From Ruegeria sp. AD91A (GTDB taxonomy: Bacteria; Pseudomonadota; Alphaproteobacteria; Rhodobacterales; Rhodobacteraceae): a DNA stretch of 64,000 nt. Position 1 is the first letter of the stretch, and every line of letters starts with the position of its first letter. Both the position numbers and the translations under genes were made by a program. The stretch covers positions 2,108,001 through 2,172,000 of the forward strand of contig NZ_CP031946.1 of the NCBI RefSeq assembly GCF_003443535.1. The letters are read 5' to 3'. The notes beneath the pieces were generated by a model, which was not told the DNA's origin, ran no database searches, and saw only the letters and a list, made by a program, of their open reading frames with translations. This document shows positions 8,415-17,719 of the stretch, piece by piece.

Positions 8415-9797
8415 ATGAAACGTCGCGAGTTTCTTCTTGGAAGCAGCGCCGCTGCAAGTGTTTTGGGATTGGGAGCGTTGCCTCTGACGGCCAGCGATGC
8501 TGCGCAGGAGCTGGTGTTGCAACCTGCCAGCTATCGGTTGCGCGATCAGCTGACCACAGGGATGGTCAGCCTGTCACCAGATGCGCCACCACCGGTTCTT
8601 TACGGACATCAGGGCGAAACACTGCGTCTGACGGTGCGCAATACCCTGCCCGATTATACTGCGATGCATTGGCACGGGCTGCGCATCCGCAACGAGATGG
8701 ACGGGGTACCCTACCTGACCCAGATGCCCATCGGCGAAAACGAGAGCTTTACCTATGAATTCACACCGCCGGATGCGGGCACGTATTGGTATCACCCTCA
8801 TTGCATGACGATGGACCAGATGGCCCGAGGGCTGACCGGTGTGATGGTGGTTGCCGAACCGGAAGACCCGGGATTCGACAGCGAGCAGGTCGTCAATCTG
8901 CGGGATTTCAGGCTGGACGAAGATGGCGCGTTTCTGCCTGCCTATACTGCCCGTGGCGCTGCGCGGGCGGGCACGTTTGGCAACGTGCAGACCGCCAACT
9001 GGCAGAGCGAGGCAGTGTATGACCACGCGGCGGGCAGTCTGGTGCGTGTGCGGGTGGTCAACACGGATACGACCCGTATCTACACGTTGCATCCCGAAGG
9101 GGCCGAGGTCCGGATCATCGCATGGGACGGACATCCGGTAGAAACAGACGTGACACTGCCCACAGCAGCCAAGCCGCTATTGCTTGCCCCGGGTCAACGG
9201 GTGGATCTGGCGGTTCGGATGCCGGACGACGAGGGGCAGTCAGCCCTGCTGGTGGCCAAGTTTCCCGGGCAGAAACACCGCACTATGGTTCGGTTGCGGG
9301 CTATGGGCAAAACCATTGCACGAGACCTGCAAGAGCTGCGCCCATTGCGGGCAAACCCAGTCGCGCGCCCTGATCTGGGTCAGGCCGAGTTGCATGAATT
9401 CGTGTTCGGTTGGACCCCGGAAGGCGGCGCCCCGAATGACGGGTTCTGCGGGTCGTTGGGCTATAGTTTCTGGTCGATCAACCGCACGCCCTGGCCAGGC
9501 GATGCGGCGCAGGGAACCGGGCCAATGGCCGTGCTGCAACGGGGCAAGAGCTATGTTCTGCGACTGCGCAATGAATCGCCCACCCTGCACCCGATCCACC
9601 TGCACGGGCTGGCCTTCGTTCCGCTGACGTCGAACCTGCGCAAACTGCCACCGTTGCTGTCCGATACCATGCTTTTGTTGAAAGACGAGACCGTCGACGT
9701 CGCGCTGGTCGCGGACAATCCCGGCGACTGGGCGTTTCATTGCCACGTGATCGAACACCAGAAAACCGGACTGGCCGGGTTCATCCGGGTGATTTGA
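8415..9797 (+). CDS. Tat-exported multicopper oxidase
   Basis: A 460-residue protein from ATG 8415, with GTGAGG upstream. The N-terminus MKRREFLLGSSAAA is a twin-arginine signal, so the folded enzyme reaches the periplasm. All four copper-binding motifs are present: HWHG (85-88), YHPH (126-129), HPIHLHG (392-398) and HCHVIEH (442-448). Five residues after the last histidine the axial position is Leu453, not the methionine of CueO-type cuprous oxidases, which in laccases goes with higher redox potential. The methionine-rich insert of CueO is absent. It lies between rnc and era on the opposite strand to that cluster. Substrate unknown. Confidence 0.9.
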   Translation: MKRREFLLGSSAAASVLGLGALPLTASDAAQELVLQPASYRLRDQLTTGMVSLSPDAPPPVLYGHQGETLRLTVRNTLPDYTAMHWHGLRIRNEMDGVPYLTQMPIGENESFTYEFTPPDAGTYWYHPHCMTMDQMARGLTGVMVVAEPEDPGFDSEQVVNLRDFRLDEDGAFLPAYTARGAARAGTFGNVQTANWQSEAVYDHAAGSLVRVRVVNTDTTRIYTLHPEGAEVRIIAWDGHPVETDVTLPTAAKPLLLAPGQRVDLAVRMPDDEGQSALLVAKFPGQKHRTMVRLRAMGKTIARDLQELRPLRANPVARPDLGQAELHEFVFGWTPEGGAPNDGFCGSLGYSFWSINRTPWPGDAAQGTGPMAVLQRGKSYVLRLRNESPTLHPIHLHGLAFVPLTSNLRKLPPLLSDTMLLLKDETVDVALVADNPGDWAFHCHVIEHQKTGLAGFIRVI

Positions 9798-9799
9798 CG

Positions 9800-10318
9800 C
9801 TAGCCCAGTGGTGACATGTTCAACGCCAGAACGTGGTTCGGATAGGCTTGGTCTGCGATACGGAAATCCGTGACGCCGACCTGACGGAAGCCTTTGGACA
9901 GGTAGAAATCGATGGCCGGAGCGTTCTCGGAATTGGTCGTCAGCCAGATTTCGGTGCGGCCTTTGTTCCGGCAATGGTCAATGGCCACCTGCAATAAAGC
10001 TGACCCGATGCCCTTTCCGTGGTGGCGCGACTGCACGTAAAAGGTCACGATCTCAAGATCGGAAAGCCCGTCAATGGGTGGATCACGGCCCTCTGCCAAC
10101 CGAATGTAGCCATCGATTCCATCGCGGTTTTCAGACACCACCAGAAGATCACTCCCTTCCTCTAGCAGCGTTTCGAACCGTGCGGTTGTGAACTCGGACA
10201 ATGCAAACTCGGCGAAGAAAGAACTTACGCCATGGCGCAGGTATGTGCCGATCCAGACTTCAATCGACAACGCGGCCAGGCTGGCGGCGTCCGATTTCCG
10301 GGCTGGTCTGAGCTTCAT
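9800..10318 (-). CDS. GNAT family N-acetyltransferase
   Basis: A 172-residue protein with the GNAT core. LEIVTFYVQSRHHGKGIGSA holds the acetyl-CoA pyrophosphate loop (R-x-x-G-x-G/A type) at about residues 90-105, and NSENAPAIDFYLSKGF is the C-terminal motif. It starts 4 bases after the rnc stop, so it is the last gene of the folK-to-rnc operon. It converges with the multicopper oxidase gene, stops 2 bases apart. The acceptor substrate cannot be predicted. Confidence 0.8.
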   Translation of the reverse strand: MKLRPARKSDAASLAALSIEVWIGTYLRHGVSSFFAEFALSEFTTARFETLLEEGSDLLVVSENRDGIDGYIRLAEGRDPPIDGLSDLEIVTFYVQSRHHGKGIGSALLQVAIDHCRNKGRTEIWLTTNSENAPAIDFYLSKGFRQVGVTDFRIADQAYPNHVLALNMSPLG

Positions 10319-10322
10319 GCCC

Positions 10323-11015
10323 CTAGGACGAGCTGGCCGGACTCAACCGTTCCAGCAAAACCTTCGCCGCGGCCTGTTCGGCCTGACGTTTGGATCCTGC
10401 GGTGGCCTGTGCCTCGGTGCCGTCCTGAAGGCGGGCCGCAATGGTGAATATCGGGGCGTGGTCTGGACCACTGCGTTTGACTTCGACGTATGTGGGCGGC
10501 TTTTGCCCACGCGCCTGCGCCCATTCCTGCAACGAGGTCTTGGCGTCACGCGCATCTGCCTCGACCTCGTGGATGCGGTCCCCCCAAAGCGCCAGGATGA
10601 CATCGCGGGCGGCCTCGAACCCCGCATCCCGGTAGATGGCGGCGATCACGGCCTCCATCGCGTCACCCAGCAGCGCTTGCTTGCGGCGGCCACCAGTCAG
10701 CATCTCGGACCGGCCCAGTTTCAGGACCGCGCCCAGATCGATCTGGCGGGCTACATCTGCGCAGGCCTCCTTGCGGACCAATGCGTTGAACCGGGGGGCC
10801 AACTGGCCTTCGGAGGCTTTTTTGTCAGCTTCAAGCAACGCGGTGGCCATGACAAGGCCCAGGACGCGGTCGCCCAGAAACTCCAGCCGCTGATTGTCTG
10901 GTCGGGTGGACGAAGACACCGAGCCATGGGTCAGAGCACGCACCAGCAGTTCGGGGTTTTTGAACTCATACCCCAATCGCCGCTGGAACGCCTTTATCTC
11001 AGACGAAAGCTTCAA
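10323..11015 (-). CDS. rnc: Ribonuclease III
   Basis: A 230-residue RNase III from a TTG start at 11015. The frame is open to 11048, but this TTG gives the family N-terminus [14 protein letters not shown] and overlaps the lepB stop as TTGA, with AAGGCGG upstream. The catalytic domain has [14 protein letters not shown] and [12 protein letters not shown]; the dsRNA-binding domain covers about residues 155-228. It processes rRNA and other double-stranded RNAs. It lies in the lepB-rnc pair typical of proteobacteria. Confidence 0.93.
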   Translation of the reverse strand: MKLSSEIKAFQRRLGYEFKNPELLVRALTHGSVSSSTRPDNQRLEFLGDRVLGLVMATALLEADKKASEGQLAPRFNALVRKEACADVARQIDLGAVLKLGRSEMLTGGRRKQALLGDAMEAVIAAIYRDAGFEAARDVILALWGDRIHEVEADARDAKTSLQEWAQARGQKPPTYVEVKRSGPDHAPIFTIAARLQDGTEAQATAGSKRQAEQAAAKVLLERLSPASSS

Positions 11016-11851
11016 TTGACCGCCTTGAAGAAGCGGTCCGACCGCCATGTCCAGAAGAACAGCATCGAACGGCCGGCAGACGAGAACATGATCCGGTCGG
11101 CGCGACCGATCAGGTTTTCATAAGGCACGTATCCCACACCACCGGCAGATTGCGGCAGACGGCTGTCGCTGGAATTGTCACGGTTGTCACCCATGAAGAA
11201 ATAGTTGCCCTCGGGCACGGTATAGATGCCGGTATTGTCCGATGCCTGGTTGCCGATGTTCAGCACATCATAAGAAACGCCATTGGGCAGGGTTTCGATC
11301 AGACGCGACTTTTCGCAGGTGCCGCCAATACCGACAGGGCCGTTTTCACAGCGCGGGCGCAGACGCTGCGGGCCTTGCGGTTCTGCAACTTCGGTGAACA
11401 CGCCATCGGGCTGCTGTGGAACCGGAGTGCCATTGAGGATGATCTGGCCATCGCGGACCTGGATCCGGTCGCCCGGCAACCCGATCAGGCGTTTGATATA
11501 ATCACGCCCGGTGACCGGATGGCGAAAGACGATGACATCGCCACGTTCCGGATCACCGCCCCAGATACGGCTGTCGTCGTCGCCCTTCATCCAGCCACAG
11601 ATGTCTTCGGCGTCCACATTCAGGCCGACGCTGGGGATGATCAGGCTGGGGCAGGATGCATAGGAATAGCCATAAGCCATCTTGTTGACGAAGAGGAAAT
11701 CACCGATCAGCAGCGTCTGCTTCATCGAGCCCGAGGGGATCCAGAACGGCTGAAAGAAGAGGGTACGGAACACGCCGGCAATCAGCAGCGCATAGACGAT
11801 GGTTTTGATCGTCTCCCAGACGGGATTTCCGGTCTTGGCTTCCTCGGCCAT
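11012..11851 (-). CDS. lepB: Signal peptidase I
   Basis: A 279-residue type I signal peptidase. One N-terminal membrane helix (about 15-35) is followed by the catalytic serine in IPSGSMKQT (Ser42) and the general-base lysine in [12 protein letters not shown] (Lys120), then [15 protein letters not shown]. An insertion with three cysteines lies between about residues 60 and 100. It cleaves Sec and Tat signal peptides at the outer face of the inner membrane. The stop overlaps the rnc start by four bases, so the two are translationally coupled. Confidence 0.96.
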   Translation of the reverse strand: MAEEAKTGNPVWETIKTIVYALLIAGVFRTLFFQPFWIPSGSMKQTLLIGDFLFVNKMAYGYSYASCPSLIIPSVGLNVDAEDICGWMKGDDDSRIWGGDPERGDVIVFRHPVTGRDYIKRLIGLPGDRIQVRDGQIILNGTPVPQQPDGVFTEVAEPQGPQRLRPRCENGPVGIGGTCEKSRLIETLPNGVSYDVLNIGNQASDNTGIYTVPEGNYFFMGDNRDNSSDSRLPQSAGGVGYVPYENLIGRADRIMFSSAGRSMLFFWTWRSDRFFKAVN

Positions 11852-11911
11852 ACTGCTCTCTCCAGTTCTTTGCTTGGCTTCGCTGCTACATGCGGGGGCG
11901 ATGGGGGTGAG

Positions 11912-12331
11912 TCAAGGCTGCGTGGTGAGATCTTGAAGCGGCCGCGCCTCGATCACCACGAAAGCCTGCGCCCAGGGATGGTCATCGGTCAGCGTGACGT
12001 GGATGATCGCCTCGTGCCCTTCAGGCGTCATTTCGCGCAGCCGTTCGGCGGCCCAGCCTGTCACATGCATCACGGGCTGGCCGGTGCGCAGATTGGTGAC
12101 GGCCATGTCTTTCCACGCGATGCCCATGCGCAAACCGGTACCCAGCGCCTTGGAACAGGCCTCTTTCGCGGCCCAGCGTTTGGCATACGTACCCGCGGTG
12201 TCGGCGCGGCGTTCGGCCTTGCGCTGTTCGGTGTCAGTAAAGACGCGATTGCGGAACCGGTCGCCGAACCGGTCGAGCGTGCCCTGGATGCGATCAATAT
12301 TTGCCAGGTCTGTGCCGATGCCGAGGATCAT
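11912..12331 (-). CDS. acpS: Holo-[acyl-carrier-protein] synthase
   Basis: A 139-residue AcpS. It starts [15 protein letters not shown] with the Mg-binding aspartate, and carries [18 protein letters not shown] with the second metal ligand and CoA-binding residues. It transfers 4'-phosphopantetheine from CoA to ACP. The ATG overlaps the LysE-type gene stop as ATGA. It keeps the pdxJ-acpS linkage common in proteobacteria, although a transporter gene lies between the two. Confidence 0.95.
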   Translation of the reverse strand: MILGIGTDLANIDRIQGTLDRFGDRFRNRVFTDTEQRKAERRADTAGTYAKRWAAKEACSKALGTGLRMGIAWKDMAVTNLRTGQPVMHVTGWAAERLREMTPEGHEAIIHVTLTDDHPWAQAFVVIEARPLQDLTTQP

Positions 12332-12951
12332 GACAATCTCACCGTCAGGATCTTGTAACTCGCCACACCAAAGAACCCGGCGAAGGCGAAATCGAACCAG
12401 CGGCGGGCGCGGCGGTAGGTTCGGACCATGCGCTCGGATGAAAACAGAAACGCATAGCCGATGAAGATCAAAAGCGATCCGGCATAGAGCATGGCGAAAT
12501 AACCCAGCAGCATCGACAGGCTGGCATCATTGGGCGCGACGATGGCATAGATCGAGCCCCAGCTGAGGATCGCCTTGGGGTTGGTCAGGTGAATGGCCGC
12601 GCCCTTGGCAAAGATGGTCGGCAAAGTGCCCGTGACCGGTTTGCCCAAAGCGACCTCATCCGAGGTCATCGCACGACGCAGGGCCTTCAGCGCCAGCCAG
12701 CCCAGATAAGCTACGCCGATATAGCGGATCACCTCGAACACCCAGACATTGGCCAGCATGATCGCCGACAGGCCAAGCGCGGCGGCAATGCCCCACGCGG
12801 CAGATCCAGCGCAAATGCCCAGTGCAAAGGCCAGCCCAGCGGTGCGGCCTTCGTTCATGGCTGTTCCGGCAATGCCCATCGTGGCGGGGCCCGGAGAGCC
12901 GCCAGCCATCAGCCAGGCTAGCCAGATGGCGACAAAGCCGGGGGTGATCAC
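12328..12951 (-). CDS. LysE/RhtB family amino-acid exporter
   Basis: A 207-residue membrane protein with about six helices and the family signature near the N-terminus ([18 protein letters not shown]), then LKALRRA and [11 protein letters not shown]. The family exports amino acids such as lysine, threonine or homoserine. It starts with GTG overlapping the pdxJ stop (GTGA) and ends overlapping acpS (ATGA), so it is locked into a translation-coupled trio. Confidence 0.85.
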   Translation of the reverse strand: MITPGFVAIWLAWLMAGGSPGPATMGIAGTAMNEGRTAGLAFALGICAGSAAWGIAAALGLSAIMLANVWVFEVIRYIGVAYLGWLALKALRRAMTSDEVALGKPVTGTLPTIFAKGAAIHLTNPKAILSWGSIYAIVAPNDASLSMLLGYFAMLYAGSLLIFIGYAFLFSSERMVRTYRRARRWFDFAFAGFFGVASYKILTVRLS

Positions 12952-13694
12952 ACCCGCGCCTCATCCATAAGGCGGCGCATTTCCTGAATGGCCGGGGTCA
13001 GACCCAGAAAGATCGCCTCGCCAATCAGGAAATGACCGATATTCAGTTCCTTGACCTCTGGGAAAGCGGCGACCGGTTTCACGGTGTCATAGGTCAGGCC
13101 ATGACCCGCATGAACCTCAAGCCCCAGCGAATGGGCGAAAGAGGACATCTGGCGCAGCGCTTCAAGCTCGTGTTCGGCATCCTCGATACGGCCTTCGGCA
13201 TAGGCGTCGCAATAGGCGCCGGTGTGCAGTTCGATTACCTCGGCGCCGATACGGTGCGCGGCCTCGATCTGGCGTTGATCGGCGGCGATGAAGATCGACA
13301 CCCGACAGCCGACATCACGCAAAGGCGCGATGAAATGCGCCAGCCTGTTTTCCTCGCGCGCGACTTCAAGACCGCCCTCGGTGGTGCGCTCCTCGCGCTT
13401 TTCGGGAACGATGCAGACCGCGTGCGGCTTATGGCGCAAGGCGATTTTCTGCATCTCGGGCGTCGCGGCCATCTCAAAGTTCAGCGGCACCGACAGAACC
13501 TCCATCAGCCCGTCGATATCGGCGTCCGAGATATGGCGTCGATCTTCGCGCAAATGCGCGGTGATGCCGTCGGCGCCTGCCTCTTCCGCCAGTTTGGCGG
13601 CGCGCAGCGGATCCGGATAATCCCCGCCCCGCGCATTGCGCACCGTGGCCACGTGATCGATGTTCACACCCAGACGCAGATGGTTCTCAGACAT
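12948..13694 (-). CDS. pdxJ: Pyridoxine 5'-phosphate synthase
   Basis: A 248-residue TIM-barrel enzyme with LRLGVNIDHVATVRNARGG at the N-terminus, GADGITAHLREDRRHI and ELHTGAYCDAYAEG, all PdxJ signatures. It condenses 3-amino-2-oxopropyl phosphate with deoxyxylulose phosphate to make pyridoxine phosphate. Length is standard. The start overlaps the DUF2062 stop by eight bases and the stop overlaps the LysE-type gene. Confidence 0.97.
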   Translation of the reverse strand: MSENHLRLGVNIDHVATVRNARGGDYPDPLRAAKLAEEAGADGITAHLREDRRHISDADIDGLMEVLSVPLNFEMAATPEMQKIALRHKPHAVCIVPEKREERTTEGGLEVAREENRLAHFIAPLRDVGCRVSIFIAADQRQIEAAHRIGAEVIELHTGAYCDAYAEGRIEDAEHELEALRQMSSFAHSLGLEVHAGHGLTYDTVKPVAAFPEVKELNIGHFLIGEAIFLGLTPAIQEMRRLMDEARV

Positions 13695-14385
13695 CCCTCG
13701 ATTCCTTTTGCATGTTTTGGCCCGAGCCTAGAGACTCTGCCGAAGAAACGTCAGCCGAATCTTCGGCCAAACGCTTGATTTCATCAAACTTCGCCTTGAT
13801 CTTGGCCCGACGGCGCTGCTGGTACGTCAGGATCAAAGGCAGGCTGAGGTAATAGCAGATCACACCCGCAACGACGCCCGGAATGATCCCACCGATCATG
13901 TAGGGGTAGAAGACGTCGTCGTAGAACTGCGACAGCCCGTGCCAGTCGGCCACGCGATCCGTAAATAACGCCAAGAAATTGTTCTTGAGATCCCCTATGG
14001 CACTGGCGAATTTGCCCATCAGCCCCCGTGTGTCGCCTTCTTCGTATTCGGTGCCCAGCAGGAAATGCCCGGTCTGAAGACAGATCACCCCAATCGGTAC
14101 ATACGTGAGCGGGTTGCCAAAGAACGTGCCGCTGAGCGCGGCCAGAAGATTGCCTTTGATCAGCCTTGCGCCAATGGCGGCGACAAGAAAATGCAACCCG
14201 TAAAACGGAGTAAAGGCCGCGAAAACACCCGCCCCTATGCCGCGCGCGATTCGGTCAGGGGTATCCGGCAGACGCCGGACACGGTGTTTCACGTAATGGA
14301 AGGCGCGGGTCCATCCGCCACGCGGATAGACGAAATCCGATGCGATCTGGACTGGAGAGCGTCGGTCTCGGCGCTTGAATACCAC
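13687..14385 (-). CDS. DUF2062 membrane protein
   Basis: A 232-residue protein with a GTG start preceded by AAGGGG. The family core TPDRIARGIGAGVFAAFTPF, GNPLTYVPIGVICLQTGHFLLG is recognisable as DUF2062, and three or four hydrophobic helices lie between residues 45 and 205. The C-terminus is charged. Function is unknown; DUF2062 proteins often accompany lipid or nucleotide metabolism genes. It sits between rsh and pdxJ in the minus-strand operon. Confidence 0.75.
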   Translation of the reverse strand: MVFKRRDRRSPVQIASDFVYPRGGWTRAFHYVKHRVRRLPDTPDRIARGIGAGVFAAFTPFYGLHFLVAAIGARLIKGNLLAALSGTFFGNPLTYVPIGVICLQTGHFLLGTEYEEGDTRGLMGKFASAIGDLKNNFLALFTDRVADWHGLSQFYDDVFYPYMIGGIIPGVVAGVICYYLSLPLILTYQQRRRAKIKAKFDEIKRLAEDSADVSSAESLGSGQNMQKESRDV

Positions 14386-14401
14386 CCGTGATCACCCCTT
14401 C

Positions 14402-16534
14402 TCAGCCAGCCGCAACCGAAGTCTTGACCTGATCCCGATACCGTTCGACCGCAGCAACATCGCTTTCCGCCTCTAGCATCAGCATGAGTGAGTGAAGCTG
14501 TTCAAGGTCGCGCAGCTCGACATTGATCAGAAGGCGATAAAAATCCGGTTTGCGATCAACAAACTCGAGGTTCGAGATATTGGCCTTTTTCTCGCCGATC
14601 AATGTGCAAATACGCCCCAGAACTCCGGCGTCGTTGCCAATGGTCAGATCCAACGTCGCGCCATAGACGGCCGGGTGGGTGCCCGAGTGCCAGTGCAGAT
14701 CGACCCACCGGTCAGGTTCGCCTTCGAACTCGCTGAGCCGGTCGCAATCGATGGCATGTACAACCACGCCCTTGCCCCGATAGGTGATGCCGACGATACG
14801 TTCCCCCGGAAGCGGTTGACAGCAGGGGGCCCGGTCGAACTTCTGCCCCGGCTCCAGGCCAATCACCGCACGGCGCAGCGGAATGGCGTCGCCGTCGTCC
14901 TTGGCAAGTTCGGGATAGACGGCCTGAACCACCTCATGCGCGGTCAGTTCGGCGCTGCCAAGACGGGCCAGTAGCTCGTGCCGATCTTTCAGGCGCAGGT
15001 GTTTTGCGGCGGTATCAAGCGCTTTGTCGGTCGCCTTGCGGCCCACGTGCTCGAAACCGGAACGCGCCAGTTCCTTGCCCAGCTTGATGAATCGTTCCCG
15101 ATCCACCTCGCGCAGGGCGCGGCGAATGGCGGTACGGGCCTTGCCGGTGACTGCAATCTCCAGCCACGTGACCTGTGGCGTCTGACCGTCGGCAGTGATG
15201 ATGTCCACGGACTGGCCATTTTTGAGCCGCGTCCAGAGCGGAACGCGGATACCGTCAACCTTGGCCCCGACACAGGCGTGACCGATACGGGTATGAATGG
15301 CATAGGCGAAATCGATGGGTGTCGCGCCACGCGGCAGTTTAACCACGTCGCCCTTGGGGGTGAAACAGAACACCTGGTCCGAGTACATCTCGAGCTTGAC
15401 GGCTTCGAGGAAGTCTTCGTGATCTTCCTCGTTGTCGAACTGCTCGGTCAGGTTGGAAATCCATTTGGCCGGATCGACGGCGAATGGGTTCTCGGTGCGC
15501 ACACCGTCGCGATAGGACCAATGCGCCGCGACCCCGGTTTCGGCCACGTCATGCATCTGCCGGGTACGGATCTGGACCTCGACCCGTTTACCGTCCCGGC
15601 CAGAAACCGTGGTGTGGATGGAGCGGTAACCGTTGGATTTCGGCTGGCTTATGTAGTCCTTGAACCTGCCCGGCACCGCCCGCCAGCGCTGATGGATGGC
15701 ACCCAGAGTCCTATAGCAGTCTTCTTCCGTCTGGGTGATGATGCGGAAACCGTAGATGTCAGACAAGCGAGAGAAGCCCTGATCCTTTTCCTGCATCTTG
15801 CGCCAGATCGAATAGGGTTTCTTGGCGCGACCAAAAACCTCTGCCTCGATACCCGCTTTTTCCAGCTCGTGTCGCATGTCGCCGGTGATGCGATGAATCA
15901 CGTCGCCGGTTTCGCGTTGCAGGGTGATGAAGCGACGGATGATCGACTGGCGGCCTTCGGGGTTGAGGACACGGAAAGCCAGATCTTCAAGTTCCTCGCG
16001 CATCCACTGCATGCCCATCCGGCCCGCAAGCGGTGCGTAGATATCCATCGTCTCACGGGCTTTGACGATCTGCTTTTCCGGGCGCATCGCCTTGATCGTG
16101 CGCATGTTGTGCAAACGGTCGGCGAGCTTGACCAGAATGACCCGCAGGTCCTTGGACATGGCCATGAACAGCTTGCGGAAGTTCTCGGCCTGCTTGGTCT
16201 CGCGGCTGGACAGTTGCAGGTTGGTTAGCTTGGTGACGCCATCCACCAGTTTGGCGACCTCATCCCCAAAAAGTTCAGCCACCTTGCCATAGTTGGCCTT
16301 GGTGTCTTCGATCGTGTCGTGAAGCAGCGCCGTGATGATGGTTGCATCATCCAGACGCTGTTCGGTCAGGATGGCGGCAACGGCAACGGGATGGGTGAAA
16401 TAGGGTTCACCGGAATGACGGAATTGCCCTTCATGCATCTGCTGGCCAAATTCGTAGGCCAGCGCAATGCGGTCAGCATTTGTCTTGGGATTGTAGTTGC
16501 GGACCAGCGCAATCAGGTCGTCAGCAGAAATCAT
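14402..16534 (-). CDS. rsh: Bifunctional (p)ppGpp synthetase/hydrolase Rsh
   Basis: A 710-residue RelA/SpoT homologue. The HD hydrolase domain is intact (HDTIEDT at 72-78). The synthetase domain (about 230-370) includes NGYRSIHTTVSG. A TGS domain follows (about 390-450), and an ACT domain lies at the C-terminus (LTIGNDAGVLGRICTLIGEK). Alphaproteobacteria usually have one such long enzyme that both makes and degrades (p)ppGpp, and both active sites look complete here. It follows rpoZ by 26 bases, a linkage conserved from alpha- to gammaproteobacteria. Confidence 0.95.
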   Translation of the reverse strand: MISADDLIALVRNYNPKTNADRIALAYEFGQQMHEGQFRHSGEPYFTHPVAVAAILTEQRLDDATIITALLHDTIEDTKANYGKVAELFGDEVAKLVDGVTKLTNLQLSSRETKQAENFRKLFMAMSKDLRVILVKLADRLHNMRTIKAMRPEKQIVKARETMDIYAPLAGRMGMQWMREELEDLAFRVLNPEGRQSIIRRFITLQRETGDVIHRITGDMRHELEKAGIEAEVFGRAKKPYSIWRKMQEKDQGFSRLSDIYGFRIITQTEEDCYRTLGAIHQRWRAVPGRFKDYISQPKSNGYRSIHTTVSGRDGKRVEVQIRTRQMHDVAETGVAAHWSYRDGVRTENPFAVDPAKWISNLTEQFDNEEDHEDFLEAVKLEMYSDQVFCFTPKGDVVKLPRGATPIDFAYAIHTRIGHACVGAKVDGIRVPLWTRLKNGQSVDIITADGQTPQVTWLEIAVTGKARTAIRRALREVDRERFIKLGKELARSGFEHVGRKATDKALDTAAKHLRLKDRHELLARLGSAELTAHEVVQAVYPELAKDDGDAIPLRRAVIGLEPGQKFDRAPCCQPLPGERIVGITYRGKGVVVHAIDCDRLSEFEGEPDRWVDLHWHSGTHPAVYGATLDLTIGNDAGVLGRICTLIGEKKANISNLEFVDRKPDFYRLLINVELRDLEQLHSLMLMLEAESDVAAVERYRDQVKTSVAAG

Positions 16535-16560
16535 CCGGTCCGCACCTTCGTCTTCAGGGC

Positions 16561-16914
16561 TTACCCCTGCCCTTGAGCCTCCATCAGAGCGCGCAGGAGC
16601 TTCTCTTCGGACATGTCGTCCATGGCGGGTTTGTCCGTTTCGGCACCCATCAGCAGCGCCATCTGATCCTCTTCGGGCTCATCAACCTCGATCTGGGTCT
16701 GGTTGGCCTCGATCAGCCGCTCGCGCAGTTCGTCTGCGCTTTGGGTTTCGTCGGCGATTTCACGCAGAGACACGACAGGGTTCTTGTCGTTATCGCGGTC
16801 AACGGTAATCGCTGCACCGGCGGAAATCTCACGCGCCCGATGGGCGGCGAGCATCACCAGCTCGAACCGGTTTGGAACCTTGTCTACGCAATCTTCAACC
16901 GTCACGCGGGCCAT
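16561..16914 (-). CDS. rpoZ: RNA polymerase omega subunit
   Basis: A 117-residue omega subunit. [20 protein letters not shown] and [11 protein letters not shown] are the conserved N-terminal helices that contact beta-prime. The acidic tail with [12 protein letters not shown] is typical of alphaproteobacteria. It stabilises RNA polymerase and forms part of a (p)ppGpp-binding site in other proteobacteria, which suits its place just upstream of rsh. Separated from folK by 94 bases. Confidence 0.96.
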   Translation of the reverse strand: MARVTVEDCVDKVPNRFELVMLAAHRAREISAGAAITVDRDNDKNPVVSLREIADETQSADELRERLIEANQTQIEVDEPEEDQMALLMGAETDKPAMDDMSEEKLLRALMEAQGQG

Positions 16915-17008
16915 TGGGCGCTCTCCGTTTCTGAATCCATGTCAGGAAGGGGTTTATCTAAGCGCGAATCCGCGCCTTGACAAGCAGGAAATGCTGCATT
17001 TGCACGGA

Positions 17009-17578
17009 TCACAGCGCCGTGACCGCCTCGACCTCTGCCGCGGGAAGGGCCTGGATCATCTCGGAGACCGTGAGATCCAGAACCGGATGACGCCATTCGG
17101 GCACGATATCGGCCATTGGCACCAGGACAAAGGCGCGATCCTGAAGGCGCGGGTGCGGCAGAACCAACTGATCCGGCGCCTCCTGCCTTTGCGATTCGGC
17201 CGGCAGGGTCAGCCAGCGATCGAACACGGCGCGATCCGGCAGGACCTGATCTTCGAAACAGACCAGATCCAGATCCAGCGTCCGCATCCCCCAGCGCTGC
17301 ACCCGTTCGCGCCCGAATTCCTGTTCGACCTCGTGCAGCGCCTGCAACACCTGCGACGGAGATTTCTCGGTCGCAATCAGCGCCGCGGCATTCACGTAGT
17401 CCGGGCCGGCCCCGGCGGGAAAGCACGGTGTCGCAAAAAAACGACTGACAGAGCGAATCATCACATTGTGACGCGATAACGCGTCAAGCGCGCTCTGAAG
17501 TGTTACAGCGGGACTATTTCCTCTCAAATCGAGATTTGCGCCCAGCGCAACAACGGCATTTGGCATGGATTTGCTCAT
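17009..17578 (-). CDS. folK: 2-amino-4-hydroxy-6-hydroxymethyldihydropteridine pyrophosphokinase
   Basis: A 189-residue HPPK. VALGANLDLRGNSP is the N-terminal motif, FFATPCFPAGAGPDYVNAA the substrate loop, and RWGMRTLDLDLVCF carries the Mg-binding aspartates. It pyrophosphorylates the pterin precursor in folate synthesis. An internal ATG four codons on is an alternative start. It is first in the minus-strand operon and has a perfect TATAAT hexamer 55 bases upstream. Confidence 0.93.
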   Translation of the reverse strand: MSKSMPNAVVALGANLDLRGNSPAVTLQSALDALSRHNVMIRSVSRFFATPCFPAGAGPDYVNAAALIATEKSPSQVLQALHEVEQEFGRERVQRWGMRTLDLDLVCFEDQVLPDRAVFDRWLTLPAESQRQEAPDQLVLPHPRLQDRAFVLVPMADIVPEWRHPVLDLTVSEMIQALPAAEVEAVTAL

Positions 17579-17608
17579 GTGATACCCTACATTCGACCCA
17601 TTGCATAC

Positions 17609-17638
17609 TTGCGATAACCGACAGAAGTTCTAATTATA
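17609..17638. promoter_or_regulatory. Divergent promoter region between folK and the NYN gene
   Basis: On the minus strand TATAAT (17638-17633) is a perfect -10 hexamer for folK, without a clear -35. On the plus strand TTGCGA (17609-17614) and TAATTA (17631-17636), 16 bases apart, could serve the NYN gene. The two elements overlap, so transcription in the two directions may compete. Confidence 0.4.
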
Positions 17639-17662
17639 GGCTTACCAGAGCGCGTCATTTTA

Positions 17663-17678
17663 TCACTCACTCACTCAC
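17663..17678 (+). repeat. (TCAC)4 microsatellite in the NYN leader
   Basis: Four tandem TCAC units lie 42 bases before the NYN gene ATG, in its probable 5' leader. Such short repeats can vary in copy number, but nothing here shows phase variation. Confidence 0.5.
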
Positions 17679-17719
17679 GTAACGCGGCACGCACTGGATT
17701 ATACCGGAAGGGACCATTT

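Noticed and set aside
14978..16228. 416-residue plus-strand ORF opposite rsh
   Set aside because: It is the antisense shadow of a clearly identified gene and has no family motif. The same applies to the 416-residue frame opposite ffh (50570-51820), the frames opposite smc (34707-36911) and the frame across the F0 operon (41840-42967).
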